The notes beneath the pieces were generated by a model. That model worked only from the letters and a program-made list of their open reading frames with translations, did no database searches and was not told the origin of the DNA. A stretch of 64,000 bases of DNA from Microbacterium sp. HD4P20 (GTDB taxonomy: Bacteria; Actinomycetota; Actinomycetes; Actinomycetales; Microbacteriaceae), in the NCBI RefSeq assembly GCF_019449275.2, contig NZ_JAHZQZ020000022.1, positions 1 through 64,000 of the forward strand, in the 5' to 3' direction. How positions within the stretch are numbered: the first letter of the stretch is position 1; every line of letters begins with the position of its first letter. The position numbers were made by a program, and so were the translations under genes. This document shows positions 26,175 to 34,740 of the stretch, in pieces.

Positions 26175-27589
26175 CCTCCTCGTCGAACCTCCACAACCTC
26201 CGCGTCGCGATCGTCGGCGCCGGCCCCGCGGGCATCTACGCCGGCAACATCCTCACCAGCGCCGTGCACGCCGCGGGCGGCACCGTCGTCATCGACCTGC
26301 TCGAGTCGCTTCCGGCGCCCTACGGCCTGATCCGCTACGGCGTCGCGCCCGACCACCCGCGCATCAAGGGCATCGTCAACTCGCTGCACGAGATGCTGGA
26401 TGCCGGCACCACCCGGTTCATCGGCAATGTCGAGGTCGGCCGCGACATCGCGCTGGACGAGCTGCGCGAGCGCTACGACGCCGTGATCCTCGCGACCGGC
26501 GCGATCCGCGATGCCGTGCTCGATATCCCCGGCATCGACCTGCCCGGCTCGTACGGCGCCGCCGATTTCGTCGCGTGGTTCGACGGACACCCCGATGTGC
26601 CGACCGAGTGGCCGCTCGATCAGCGCGAGGTCGCCGTGATCGGCAACGGCAACGTGGCCCTCGATGTGGCCCGCATGCTCGCCAAGCACGCCGTCGACCT
26701 GCGCTCGACCGAGATCGCCGACAACGTGCTGGCCGGGCTCGAGGCATCCGCCGTCACCGACGTGCACGTGTTCGGTCGCCGCGGGCCCGCCGACATCAAG
26801 TTCACGCCGATCGAGCTGCGCGAGCTCGGCGAGGTGCCGAACGTCGACATCGTCGTGCACGACGAGGACTTCGCGTATCTCGAGGGCTTGACGCCCGCGA
26901 ACAACCAGCTCAAGGTCATGCTGCGGATCCTGAACAGCTGGCGCACGCGCGAGTCGACCGGCGCCAGCCGCCGTCTGCACCTGCACTTCTACCACTCACC
27001 GGTCGAGGTGCTCGGTGAGGAGCGCGACGGTGCTGTTCACGTGAGCGGCCTCCGCTTCGAGCGCACCGAGCCCACCGGCGAGGGCAGCGCGGTGCGGGGC
27101 ACCGGCGAGTTCCGCGAGATCGCCGTGCAGCAGGTGTACCGCGCCGTCGGCTACTACGGCACACCGGTCGTCGACGCGCCCTTCGACGAGCGCGCCGGCG
27201 TCGTGCCGAACGTCGAAGGACGGGTGAAGAATGCTGTCGCCACCGGCGACGCGCAAGCCCCTGTCGTTCCCGGGCTCTATGCCACCGGCTGGATCAAGCG
27301 CGGACCCGTGGGCCTGATCGGGCACACCAAGTCCGACGCGATGGAGACGATCGCGCACCTCGTGGCAGACGCGCAGGCGGGCGTGCTCCCGGCACGGCGC
27401 GTCGACGACGACGTGCTCGCCCTGCTCGAGGAGCGCGAGGTCGAGTACACGACGTGGAACGGCTGGCTCGCCCTCGACGCCCACGAGCGCGAGCTGGGCG
27501 CCTCCCACCAGCACACCCGCGAGCGCGTCAAGGTCGTGCCGCGCGACGAGCAGGTGCGCATCTCGCGCTCAGGAGCGCTGGTCCTGTGA
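26171..27589 (+). CDS. fprA: Ferredoxin-NADP+ reductase, FprA (adrenodoxin-reductase) type
   Basis: This 472-residue FAD enzyme passes electrons from NADPH to ferredoxin. It has the FAD-binding Rossmann motif VAIVGAGPAGIYA (about 12-24), LPAPYGLIRYGVAPDHP (the adrenodoxin reductase signature), the NADPH-binding GNGNVALDVARML and a C-terminal GWIKRGPVGLIGHTK. Homologues in mycobacteria reduce 7Fe ferredoxins, and a ferredoxin gene follows with a 4-nt overlap. Within this operon its probable task is to feed the sulfite reductase. The start is a GTG overlapping the cobA stop. Confidence 0.92.
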   Translation: MTSSSNLHNLRVAIVGAGPAGIYAGNILTSAVHAAGGTVVIDLLESLPAPYGLIRYGVAPDHPRIKGIVNSLHEMLDAGTTRFIGNVEVGRDIALDELRERYDAVILATGAIRDAVLDIPGIDLPGSYGAADFVAWFDGHPDVPTEWPLDQREVAVIGNGNVALDVARMLAKHAVDLRSTEIADNVLAGLEASAVTDVHVFGRRGPADIKFTPIELRELGEVPNVDIVVHDEDFAYLEGLTPANNQLKVMLRILNSWRTRESTGASRRLHLHFYHSPVEVLGEERDGAVHVSGLRFERTEPTGEGSAVRGTGEFREIAVQQVYRAVGYYGTPVVDAPFDERAGVVPNVEGRVKNAVATGDAQAPVVPGLYATGWIKRGPVGLIGHTKSDAMETIAHLVADAQAGVLPARRVDDDVLALLEEREVEYTTWNGWLALDAHERELGASHQHTRERVKVVPRDEQVRISRSGALVL

Positions 27590-27915
27590 CGTATGTGATC
27601 GCTCTTCCCTGCGTCGATGTCAAGGACCGCGCCTGCATCGACGAGTGCCCGGTGGACTGCATCTACGAGGGTGACCGGTCGTTGTACATCCACCCTGACG
27701 AGTGCGTGGACTGCGGTGCGTGCGAACCGGTGTGCCCGGTGGAGGCGATCTACTACGAGGATGACCTGCCCGACGAGTGGCAGGACTACTACAAGGCCAA
27801 CGTCGAGTTCTTCGACGATGTGGGCTCGCCCGGCGGCGCCGCCAAGGTGGGCGTCATCCACAAGGACCACCCGATCATCGCCGCACTGCCGCCGCAGGGA
27901 GAGGGCCATGACTGA
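27586..27915 (+). CDS. Seven-iron ferredoxin (3Fe-4S/4Fe-4S)
   Basis: This 109-residue protein is acidic. The first cluster region CVDVKDRACIDECPVDC has the spaced cysteines of a 3Fe-4S site, and CVDCGACEPVCPVEA holds the 4Fe-4S site. YYEDDLPDEWQDYYKANVEFF is typical of actinobacterial FdxA/FdxC proteins. It is the likely electron carrier between the FprA-type reductase upstream and sulfite reductase. The GTG at 27586 overlaps the fprA stop (GTGA) and gives MTYVIALPCVDVKD, the normal family N-terminus. Confidence 0.93.
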   Translation: MTYVIALPCVDVKDRACIDECPVDCIYEGDRSLYIHPDECVDCGACEPVCPVEAIYYEDDLPDEWQDYYKANVEFFDDVGSPGGAAKVGVIHKDHPIIAALPPQGEGHD

Positions 27916-28870
27916 TCGCGCGGCCACCGGTGGCACCGAGGTCGACGTGGTCGTCGTCGGCGGCGGTCCGGCCGGCCTCTCGGCGGCGCTCAACCTCGCC
28001 CGGGCGCGCGCGTCCGTCTTGGTGGTCGACGCCGGACGCCCGCGAAACGCCGCGACCCTGCGTTCCCATGGCTTCCTCACGCGCGACGGCATCTCGCCGC
28101 TCGAGCTGCGCAAGCTCGCCCGCGCCGAGCTGTCGGCGTACCCGACCGTCCGCATCTTCGATCGCACGTCGGTCACGGCGCTGCTCGAGCAGGATTCCGG
28201 CGACGCGAGCCGCTTCATCGCGGCACTGCACGGCCGGGGATCGGGCACCCCGCCCGCCATCGCGGCACGCGCGGTCGTCGTCGCCACCGGACTGCGCGAG
28301 ACGCTCCCGTCGATTCCCAGCCTGCGCGCGTTCTACGGGATGTCGATCTTCAGCTGTGCCGCGTGCGACGCGTGGGAACTGCAGGACAAGGCGCTCGCGC
28401 TCATCGGCGAGACCCGCGACCTCACGGCCCGCGCACGACTCATCGCGCGCTGGACCGATCGGCTGACGGTCTTCACGAACGGGTCCGACGCGGTCGATAC
28501 CGTCGAAGAGGCAGAGCTCGCGGCATCCGGGATCATCGTCGAACGCCGCCCGATCGAAGACCTCGAGGGCGACCGCGGCGCCGTGACGGCCGTGCGTCTG
28601 GCAGGCGGGGACCGCGTCGAGATCGACGGCGGGTTCGTGCGGCCGCAGTGGCATCCGGCGCTCGACTTCCTCAGCGGACTCGACGTCGACCGCGACCGGT
28701 TCGGCAACCTCGTGACCGACCGCTCGGGACGCACGTCGGTCGCGGGACTGTACGCCGCGGGGGATGCCGCCTCCCCGGGCCCGCAGCAGCTCATCGTCGC
28801 CGCGGGGCAGGGTGCGCGTGCGGCGGCCGTGCTGGTGCACGACCTCGTCGGCGTGCGCACCGCGCACTGA
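27908..28870 (+). CDS. Thioredoxin-reductase-like FAD oxidoreductase with a CAAC motif
   Basis: This 320-residue protein has an FAD Rossmann motif VVVVGGGPAGLSAALNLARA (about 14-33). It has a redox pair in SCAACDAWE (CxxC as in thioredoxin reductases, which usually have CATC or similar), and ends with GLYAAGDAASPGPQQLIVAAGQG. The NADPH-domain GxGxxA motif is weak (LALIGETRDLTARARL), so pyridine nucleotide use is uncertain. It is the last gene of the sulfur operon, overlapping the ferredoxin gene by 8 nt. It may recycle the thiol donor of APS reductase or act with the ferredoxin; both are inference. Confidence 0.82.
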   Translation: MTDRAATGGTEVDVVVVGGGPAGLSAALNLARARASVLVVDAGRPRNAATLRSHGFLTRDGISPLELRKLARAELSAYPTVRIFDRTSVTALLEQDSGDASRFIAALHGRGSGTPPAIAARAVVVATGLRETLPSIPSLRAFYGMSIFSCAACDAWELQDKALALIGETRDLTARARLIARWTDRLTVFTNGSDAVDTVEEAELAASGIIVERRPIEDLEGDRGAVTAVRLAGGDRVEIDGGFVRPQWHPALDFLSGLDVDRDRFGNLVTDRSGRTSVAGLYAAGDAASPGPQQLIVAAGQGARAAAVLVHDLVGVRTAH

Positions 28871-28876
28871 GCCGCT

Positions 28877-28894
28877 CCGGCGGCAACCCGCCGG
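28877..28894 (+). terminator. GC hairpin just after the sulfur operon
   Basis: CCGGCGG, loop CAAC, CCGCCGG forms a perfect 7-bp stem 7 nt after the last stop codon. It lacks a T tract, as is common in high-GC actinobacteria. The remaining gap to CorA (28895-28976) shows nothing else. Confidence 0.5.
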
Positions 28895-28976
28895 CGAGCC
28901 GGACGAGCCCGCTCACCCGGTACACCGCTCGCGCGCGGCGTGCGGTTCAGCCCGCGGCGTCCGTCAGACTGGCCTG

Positions 28977-29975
28977 ATGCCGATCATCGACAACGCCGTC
29001 TACGTGGACGGCAAGCGGATCACCAACCCGGGCAGTCTCGAGCAGACCTTCGAGTACATGCGCGCGGAGGGCGGCATGGCGTGGATCGGACTGTTCCGCC
29101 CGACGCCGGAGGAGGTCGCTCAGGTCGCGGCCGAGTTCTCGCTGCACCGCCTCTCGGTCGAGGACGCGCTCAGCGGGCATCAGCGGGCCAAGCTCGAGCG
29201 CTACGGTGACATCCTGTTCGCCGTGCTGCGACCGGCACGCTACATCGACGAGACCGAGACGGTGGAGTTCGGCGAGCTGCACGTCTTCGTCGGTCCCGAC
29301 TTCGTCGTCACGATCCGCCACGCCGAGTCGCCCGACCTCGCCCGCGTACGCCGGCGGCTCGAAGGCCAGCCCGAGCTGCTCGCGCGCGGGCCGGAGGCGG
29401 TGCTGTACGCGATCCTGGACGAGGTCGTCGACGAGTACCACCCGGTCACCGAGGGAGTGCGCAACGACCTCGACGAGATCGAGGATGCGCTGTTCGGAAA
29501 GGCCGACAGCGGGCTGTCGCGCCGGATCTACGAACTCTCGTCCGAGGTGATCTCGTTCCAGCGCGCCACCGAGCCGCTCACCGGCATGCTCGAGTCGCTG
29601 CTGCATGGCGCCGACAAGTACGGCGTCGACATCGAGCTCCAGCGCTCGCTTCGCGACGTACTCGACCACGCGTTGCGCATCAACGAGCGCCTGTCCTCCT
29701 TCCGGGTGATCCTCGACAACGCACTCACGGTCAACGCGACGCTCGTGACCCAGCGACAGACCGAGACCGCGCTGACCCAGAACGAACAGGTGAAGAAGAT
29801 CTCGGGCTGGGCCGCGATCCTCTTCGGGCCGACCCTGGTCGGCACGGTCTACGGCATGAACTTCACGTACATGCCCGAGTTGCACTGGACCTGGGGCTAC
29901 CCCTTCGCGCTCGCGCTCATGGCTGCGACGTCGGTCACCCTGTACGTGGTGTTCAAGCGGCGTCACTGGCTCTGA
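28977..29975 (+). CDS. corA: CorA-family magnesium/cobalt transport protein
   Basis: This 332-residue protein is a divalent cation channel of the inner membrane. It has a large cytoplasmic N-terminal domain with a long helix, then two C-terminal membrane helices. The selectivity motif YGMNFTYMPEL (GMN) sits at the end of the first helix, near residue 302, and the C-terminus KRRHWL is basic as usual. The ATG at 28977 follows the sulfur operon by 106 nt, with a CAGACT -10-like hexamer 6 nt before the ATG. It is probably an independent transcript. Confidence 0.93.
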   Translation: MPIIDNAVYVDGKRITNPGSLEQTFEYMRAEGGMAWIGLFRPTPEEVAQVAAEFSLHRLSVEDALSGHQRAKLERYGDILFAVLRPARYIDETETVEFGELHVFVGPDFVVTIRHAESPDLARVRRRLEGQPELLARGPEAVLYAILDEVVDEYHPVTEGVRNDLDEIEDALFGKADSGLSRRIYELSSEVISFQRATEPLTGMLESLLHGADKYGVDIELQRSLRDVLDHALRINERLSSFRVILDNALTVNATLVTQRQTETALTQNEQVKKISGWAAILFGPTLVGTVYGMNFTYMPELHWTWGYPFALALMAATSVTLYVVFKRRHWL

Positions 29976-30007
29976 GCCACCGCGGCCCATCGGGTAGGCC
30001 GTGGGGG

Positions 30008-30925
30008 ATGATGGCATCGATGACCCACGAGCCCGACGACGAGCTGCGAGCGCTTCGCGAGCGCGCGTACGGCCGCCACGCCGACATCCACGACGACCCG
30101 GCGGCACTCGCCCGCCTGCGCGAACTCGAGGCACGGGTGCGATCGGACGCGGGGTCAGACGAGGGCGCGGAGGCTGCAAGGGGGCCGGATGCCGCGACCC
30201 GAGCCGCCGCACTCGCTCCGGGCGGGCCCGACCCCATCACGCTCCGAGCGTCGGCAGCCGACGAGGGGGCGCCAGCTGCACCCGGGCTTGCCACGCCCAT
30301 GCCGGCACCCGCGCGGACGGCGACGCTCGCCCCTGCGCCGGACTCCGCTCACCCCGGCGCAACTGCGCCTGCGGTCGTGGCAGCGGATGCCGCCCCTCCG
30401 TCGGCGGAGGACCCCGCTCCTGTGCGCCCATGGTGGAGACGACGGATGCGCGTCGTCCTGGCGGGCTCCCTCGCCGCCGCCCTGCTGCTCGGCGTCGGCC
30501 TGACGCTGGCGGTGCAGGAGCTGACCAGGGGTGCCGTGGCCGTCCTGCGCGAGGACACCGACATGGAGTGGCCTTCGGACGTCTGGGGGCCCCGCACCGA
30601 TGGCGCGCGAGGATTCGATCCGTTCTACGGGCTGGCCGTGATCTCGCAGCCGCAGCAGATGGGGCCGGAGGCCGACCTGATGGAGTGCCTGTCGGTGTTC
30701 TCCGGCCGCGGCGACGGTCTGTTCTACGCGGGAGGCGCGTGCGGGACCGGACCCTTCCCCGCGACAGCGATCGCGATCGTCGGGCCCCAGTCGCCGCAGG
30801 AGCTTCGCGACCGGTTCGCCGACGGCACTCTGCTGCAGTTCGTTCTCGAAGGCGACCGGGTCAGCGTGTTCGCGGCTGCACCGGAACCGAACCCGGACGA
30901 CGGCGATGGGTCACGAGCCGGATGA
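30008..30925 (+). CDS. Hypothetical single-pass membrane protein
   Basis: This 305-residue protein is not recognised. Residues 1-45 are charged and helical (DELRALRERAYGRHADIHDD). Residues 45-140 are Ala/Pro-rich linker, one membrane helix (VVLAGSLAAALLLGVGLTLAV) is at about 145-170, and an extracellular domain of about 130 residues follows, with two Cys (MECLSVF, GGACGTGPFP) that may form a disulfide. An ATG at 30020 gives an equally plausible start. It is convergent with dcd, with only 13 nt between the stop codons. Confidence 0.6.
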   Translation: MMASMTHEPDDELRALRERAYGRHADIHDDPAALARLRELEARVRSDAGSDEGAEAARGPDAATRAAALAPGGPDPITLRASAADEGAPAAPGLATPMPAPARTATLAPAPDSAHPGATAPAVVAADAAPPSAEDPAPVRPWWRRRMRVVLAGSLAAALLLGVGLTLAVQELTRGAVAVLREDTDMEWPSDVWGPRTDGARGFDPFYGLAVISQPQQMGPEADLMECLSVFSGRGDGLFYAGGACGTGPFPATAIAIVGPQSPQELRDRFADGTLLQFVLEGDRVSVFAAAPEPNPDDGDGSRAG

Positions 30926-30938
30926 CGCACCCTGATTC

Positions 30939-31544
30939 TCAGGCGCCGCGGCTCCCGGCATCCGATGCGCTCACGTCGGTGCGGTGGAAGTTCTGGAACG
31001 AACGGGATGCCGTGGGCCCCCGCTGCCCCTGATACCGGTTGCCGTAGGGACCGGAGCCGTAGGGGTTCTGGGTGGGCGACGACAGCCGGAAGTAGCAGAC
31101 CTGGCCGATCTTCATGCCGGGCCACAGCTTGATCGGCAGGGTCGCGACGTTGGAGAGCTCGAGGGTCACGTGCCCCGAGAAGCCCGGGTCGATGAAGCCG
31201 GCGGTCGAGTGCGTGAGCAGCCCCAGCCGACCGAGGGATGACTTGCCCTCGAGGCGGGCCGCGACGTCGTCGGGCAGCGAGATGAGCTCGAAGGTCGAGC
31301 CGAGCGCGAACTCGCCGGGGTGGAGGATGAACGGCTCGCCCGGATCGACCTCGATGAGGCGCGTCAGCTCGGGCTGGTCCTCCGCGGGGTCGATGAACGG
31401 GTACTTGTGGTTGTCGAACAGACGGAAGTAGCGGTCCAGCCGCACATCGACGCTCGAAGGCTGCACCATCGCCGGATCCCACGGTTCGAGCCCGATGCGC
31501 CCCGCGTCGATCTCGAGCCGGATGTCACGATCACTGAGCAGCAC
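30939..31544 (-). CDS. dcd: dCTP deaminase (probably bifunctional deaminase/dUTPase)
   Basis: This 201-residue cytosolic enzyme makes dUTP (or dUMP directly) from dCTP for thymidylate synthesis. It begins [13 protein letters not shown], the conserved Dcd start, and contains [32 protein letters not shown] and GHVTLELSN, which includes the catalytic Glu. Actinobacterial members are usually of the bifunctional kind; that is inference here. The upstream gap 31545-31640 shows nothing definite. Confidence 0.94.
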   Translation of the reverse strand: MLLSDRDIRLEIDAGRIGLEPWDPAMVQPSSVDVRLDRYFRLFDNHKYPFIDPAEDQPELTRLIEVDPGEPFILHPGEFALGSTFELISLPDDVAARLEGKSSLGRLGLLTHSTAGFIDPGFSGHVTLELSNVATLPIKLWPGMKIGQVCYFRLSSPTQNPYGSGPYGNRYQGQRGPTASRSFQNFHRTDVSASDAGSRGA

Positions 31545-31640
31545 GCAGCCAGCCTATCGGGGCAGTCCTGCGCTGCTAGCCGGCGGCGTCACACTCGAAC
31601 GCGGCGGCCGATCTCGGCCCTGCTCGACCTGAGCGCACGG

Positions 31641-32648
31641 TCACGCGATGCGCGCCAGGTCGGGGTAGGTGACCTCGCCGACCAGCTGCCCGCCTGTGAC
31701 GAAGCGCTCGACTTCCGAGACGACGTGATGCCCGAGGCGGCGCAGCTCGTTGCCGATGGACCCGGCGATGTGGGGGGTGAGCGTCGCACCCGACAGCGAG
31801 AACAGTGCGTGCTCGGGCGGAAGGGGTTCAGGGTCGGTGACATCCAGGACGGCTCGTAGCCGGTCGGCCGCGACTTCGGCCACGAGCGCCTCTGTGTCGA
31901 CGAGGGAGCCGCGCGCGGTGTTGATGAGCGTCGCGCCGTCGGCCATGAGTGCCAGTTCGTCCCGGCCGATCATCCGATAGGTCTCGGCAAGGGCGGGGGC
32001 GTGGACCGACACGACCTGAGACCGCGACAGCAGGCTCGGCAACGACGTCAGTTCCGCCCCGAGCATCCGCGCTTCTTCCGTCGTCAGCGAGGGATCGACC
32101 AGAAGGCATTCGATGTCGAACGGACGCAGAAGTTCGAGCACGCGACGCCCGATCCGCGAGGCTCCGATCAGGCCGACGGTGATGCCGAACGCGCCCACGT
32201 CGCCGCGTGGGCGTGCCGCACCCAGGTCCTGGGTCAGGCTGTAGTCGCGTGCCGAGCGGAAGACGTCCCGGGCACTGAGCAGAATCGCGGCGAGGGTGTA
32301 CTCGGCGACGGGCACTGCGTTCACCTCGGCGGCGGAGGAGACACGGATGCCGCGCTCCCACACCGCGGGCGTGACCAGCCGCTTCACGGATCCTGCCGAG
32401 TGCACGACGGCGCGAAGGCGCGTCCAGTGCGCGAGGGCGGTCTCATCGAGGATGGGAGCACCCCACCCGGTGATGAGGATCTCGATGTCGTCGGGCGACG
32501 ATTCGATCGCCCTGTCGGGGGTGAGGACGACGTCGTCGACGTCGACGATGCCGTCGAGCTCCCGCCTCGCGCGGGTACTGAACAGCTCGTCCACGAGACT
32601 TGCCGACTGCATGGCGAACATGGCCCGCGGGCGCGCAGACAACGTCAC
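31641..32648 (-). CDS. D-2-hydroxyacid dehydrogenase family protein
   Basis: This 335-residue NAD(P)-dependent enzyme has the Rossmann motif GLIGASRIGRRVLELLRPF, a substrate Arg in INTARGSLVDTEAL, an acidic residue in DVTDPEPLPPEHALF and His in LTPHIAGSIGNE, the active-site set of this family. Its true substrate cannot be told. It is the second gene of a two-gene operon with the DUF2264 protein (4-nt overlap) beside a sugar ABC locus. It could reduce or oxidise a keto or hydroxy acid from sugar-acid breakdown. Confidence 0.85.
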   Translation of the reverse strand: MTLSARPRAMFAMQSASLVDELFSTRARRELDGIVDVDDVVLTPDRAIESSPDDIEILITGWGAPILDETALAHWTRLRAVVHSAGSVKRLVTPAVWERGIRVSSAAEVNAVPVAEYTLAAILLSARDVFRSARDYSLTQDLGAARPRGDVGAFGITVGLIGASRIGRRVLELLRPFDIECLLVDPSLTTEEARMLGAELTSLPSLLSRSQVVSVHAPALAETYRMIGRDELALMADGATLINTARGSLVDTEALVAEVAADRLRAVLDVTDPEPLPPEHALFSLSGATLTPHIAGSIGNELRRLGHHVVSEVERFVTGGQLVGEVTYPDLARIA

Positions 32649-34651
32649 TCCGCGACCTCCGCTTCGCGCCCGACCACGTCGACCGAGCCGTCGTGCCAGC
32701 GGATCTCGATCCGTTCCGTCGAGATCTGCACGGTCGGCGCAGCCGCAAGCTCGGCCGTCTCGGCGGACCCGAGCGTGATGACTGCAGCGGCGACCTCACC
32801 CGGTCCGATCGGCGCGCGCCCCGCGGCCCACGGTGTGACCGAAGCCGGAGCGAACGGGTCGCCCCCGGCGCGACGGGTCACTCCGTGCTCCGGCAAACCT
32901 TCCACGCCCGCGACGACCGACGTCAACCCGTCCGCGCGCCGGGCCAGCGCCTTCGTCGGCTGGCGCGAGCCTGCGTTCGTGTCCTCGGGTCCGACGGGCA
33001 GCGCCCAGCCCCCGAATCGGAACGTCCAGGGCCCTTCGTCCTGCCGCCAGTGCCCGTCGGCGTCGGCGAGCGCGGTGGGGTGGGGTTCGACGGGTCGCTC
33101 ATCCCACCACGCCAGACGCAGTTCGTGGATGCCGTGCGTGACCGACGCCACCCACACGCGAGGACCCCGCCTCACCGACGCCCATCCCGCCTGATCGGGG
33201 ACGATGCTTCTGCCTCCTGGGGCCCGACGACCAGGAGTGTCGAGCCAGTGCACGAGAGAATGCGACACCGCGATGCGGTCCGTGATCGAGACGCGCTCGA
33301 TCCGATCGCGATGCGACGGAACACCGTCCTGGTCGAGGAGGGCGACGTGGCTCTCCAACGGACTTGCGACACCCTCCAGCGAGAGGTCGGGCGAGGCGAC
33401 GTTGGAGTATCCGAGACGCTGGTAGAAGGGGTTATCGGCCCGCGCGCTGCCGACGGAGAGTCCTCGGAATCCATCCGAACCGTGGTTGAGGACGCGCACG
33501 ACACCGTCGGACTCGGAGTCGACGACGAGCCATCCGGGAGCGGCGAAGGAGCGAGCGCGAACCTCGTCGCGTGACGGACGCGCCGGCTCAACCGTCCACT
33601 CCGCGTGATCGGCGGGGAGGAGGAGCCCCATCATCCCCTTGGACGCCCAGTACGGCGAGGACGACCCGGTGTACGGCTGACGAATCGGCAGGAACTCGCC
33701 GTGCCATCCGATCGAGAGCAGGCCGCGTTCATCGATCGCGCCGCGGTCGAGGAAATGATCGAGCACGGTGTCGGCGATCTCCCGGGTGCGTCCGGCCGGC
33801 AAGGGCGAGTGCCCGGCCAGAACCCCGGCCCATAGTGGCGCAAGCATGGCGAATCGGTACGTGAGCGAGCGTCCCTGAAACAGCGGTGCACCGCTCGATC
33901 CGATCAGGTCGATCGCTTGCGAGAGGAATGCGCGCAGCCGCTCGCCGTGCCTCTGGTCAAGCGCTGCGTCGCGCATGCGCGCCTGGAACAAGGGGTAGAT
34001 GTGCCAGGCCCAGCCGGCGTAGTAGTCGAAGCTGCGGCGCGATCCGTCGGGCCCCGCGCCGTCCGAGTACCAGCCGTCGCCGATGTACAGGCTCTCCTGG
34101 ATCTCGGCGCAGCGGTCGAGGTCGTCCTGCCGCCATGGGCCTCCGACGGTCGCGAGGAAGGTCTCGATGATGACCTGGAACCAGGTCCAGTTGTTGGTGT
34201 AGCCACTCGTGCCGACCACACCGGCAAGCCACTCCACCGTCCGCTGCTGCTCCGACGGGTCCAGGTGGTCCCACAGCCACGGCCGGGTCTCGGAGAGGAC
34301 GATGGCGACGGATGCCGCCTCCACCACCGCTTGACGGCGTTCAGCGATCGTGGGCCAGCGTTCCCGGTGTTCCGGATCGGTGCCGGCCGCCAGTCCGCGC
34401 GCGTAGCGCTCGAGAAGCCCCTCGGGGTCGGCACCGTTGGCGCCGCGCACGCGAAAGGCAGCCAGAAGTGCGGTGCGCGCGAACCCTTCGAGACCGTCGC
34501 TCCAGGAACCGGAGGCGCTCACGGGGCCCGGAATCGAGATCAGCGCGCCGCTGGGTGATGCGAAACGGCTGACCGCCCCGAGCATGGCATCCGCCGCGCC
34601 CTGCCATCGCTGTCGTGCCGTCACTGCAGGTACGCGCGTCTCTGTCACCAC
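32645..34651 (-). CDS. DUF2264-domain protein, probable carbohydrate-active enzyme (locus 1)
   Basis: This protein of about 668 residues has an N-terminal alpha/alpha-barrel-like half (WSDGLEGFARTALLAAFRV, WAWHIYPLFQAR, LTYRFAMLAPLWAG, YWASKGMMGLLLPADHAEW) and a C-terminal beta-rich half. A close relative lies at 60361-62358 in the uronate locus. DUF2264 proteins occur in polysaccharide loci and are probably glycoside hydrolases; the exact activity is unknown here. An ATG at 34696 would extend it, but that codon lies inside the palindrome at 34689-34704, so GTG at 34651 (or 34648) is preferred. It is divergent from the DeoR/LacI-type regulator. Confidence 0.75.
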   Translation of the reverse strand: MVTETRVPAVTARQRWQGAADAMLGAVSRFASPSGALISIPGPVSASGSWSDGLEGFARTALLAAFRVRGANGADPEGLLERYARGLAAGTDPEHRERWPTIAERRQAVVEAASVAIVLSETRPWLWDHLDPSEQQRTVEWLAGVVGTSGYTNNWTWFQVIIETFLATVGGPWRQDDLDRCAEIQESLYIGDGWYSDGAGPDGSRRSFDYYAGWAWHIYPLFQARMRDAALDQRHGERLRAFLSQAIDLIGSSGAPLFQGRSLTYRFAMLAPLWAGVLAGHSPLPAGRTREIADTVLDHFLDRGAIDERGLLSIGWHGEFLPIRQPYTGSSSPYWASKGMMGLLLPADHAEWTVEPARPSRDEVRARSFAAPGWLVVDSESDGVVRVLNHGSDGFRGLSVGSARADNPFYQRLGYSNVASPDLSLEGVASPLESHVALLDQDGVPSHRDRIERVSITDRIAVSHSLVHWLDTPGRRAPGGRSIVPDQAGWASVRRGPRVWVASVTHGIHELRLAWWDERPVEPHPTALADADGHWRQDEGPWTFRFGGWALPVGPEDTNAGSRQPTKALARRADGLTSVVAGVEGLPEHGVTRRAGGDPFAPASVTPWAAGRAPIGPGEVAAAVITLGSAETAELAAAPTVQISTERIEIRWHDGSVDVVGREAEVAE

Positions 34652-34688
34652 CCGATCTTGCGTTACACTCCTGAACCCATCTGCACTA

Positions 34689-34704
34689 TCGGACAATTCC
34701 GATC
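34689..34704. promoter_or_regulatory. Operator-like palindrome between the DUF2264 gene and its regulator
   Basis: ATCGGA, CAAT, TCCGAT is a perfect 6-4-6 dyad in the 89-bp divergent gap. It is centred about 45 nt from both start codons. It is a good candidate binding site for the regulator encoded at 34741. Confidence 0.6.
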
Positions 34705-34740
34705 ATCCGGGGCGCGGATCAGCGACGAACGGACTTCGCC

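Noticed and set aside
34652..34696. ATG 34696 as the start of the DUF2264 gene
   Set aside because: It lies inside a perfect operator-like palindrome and the added residues are not family-like; the GTG at 34651 fits better.
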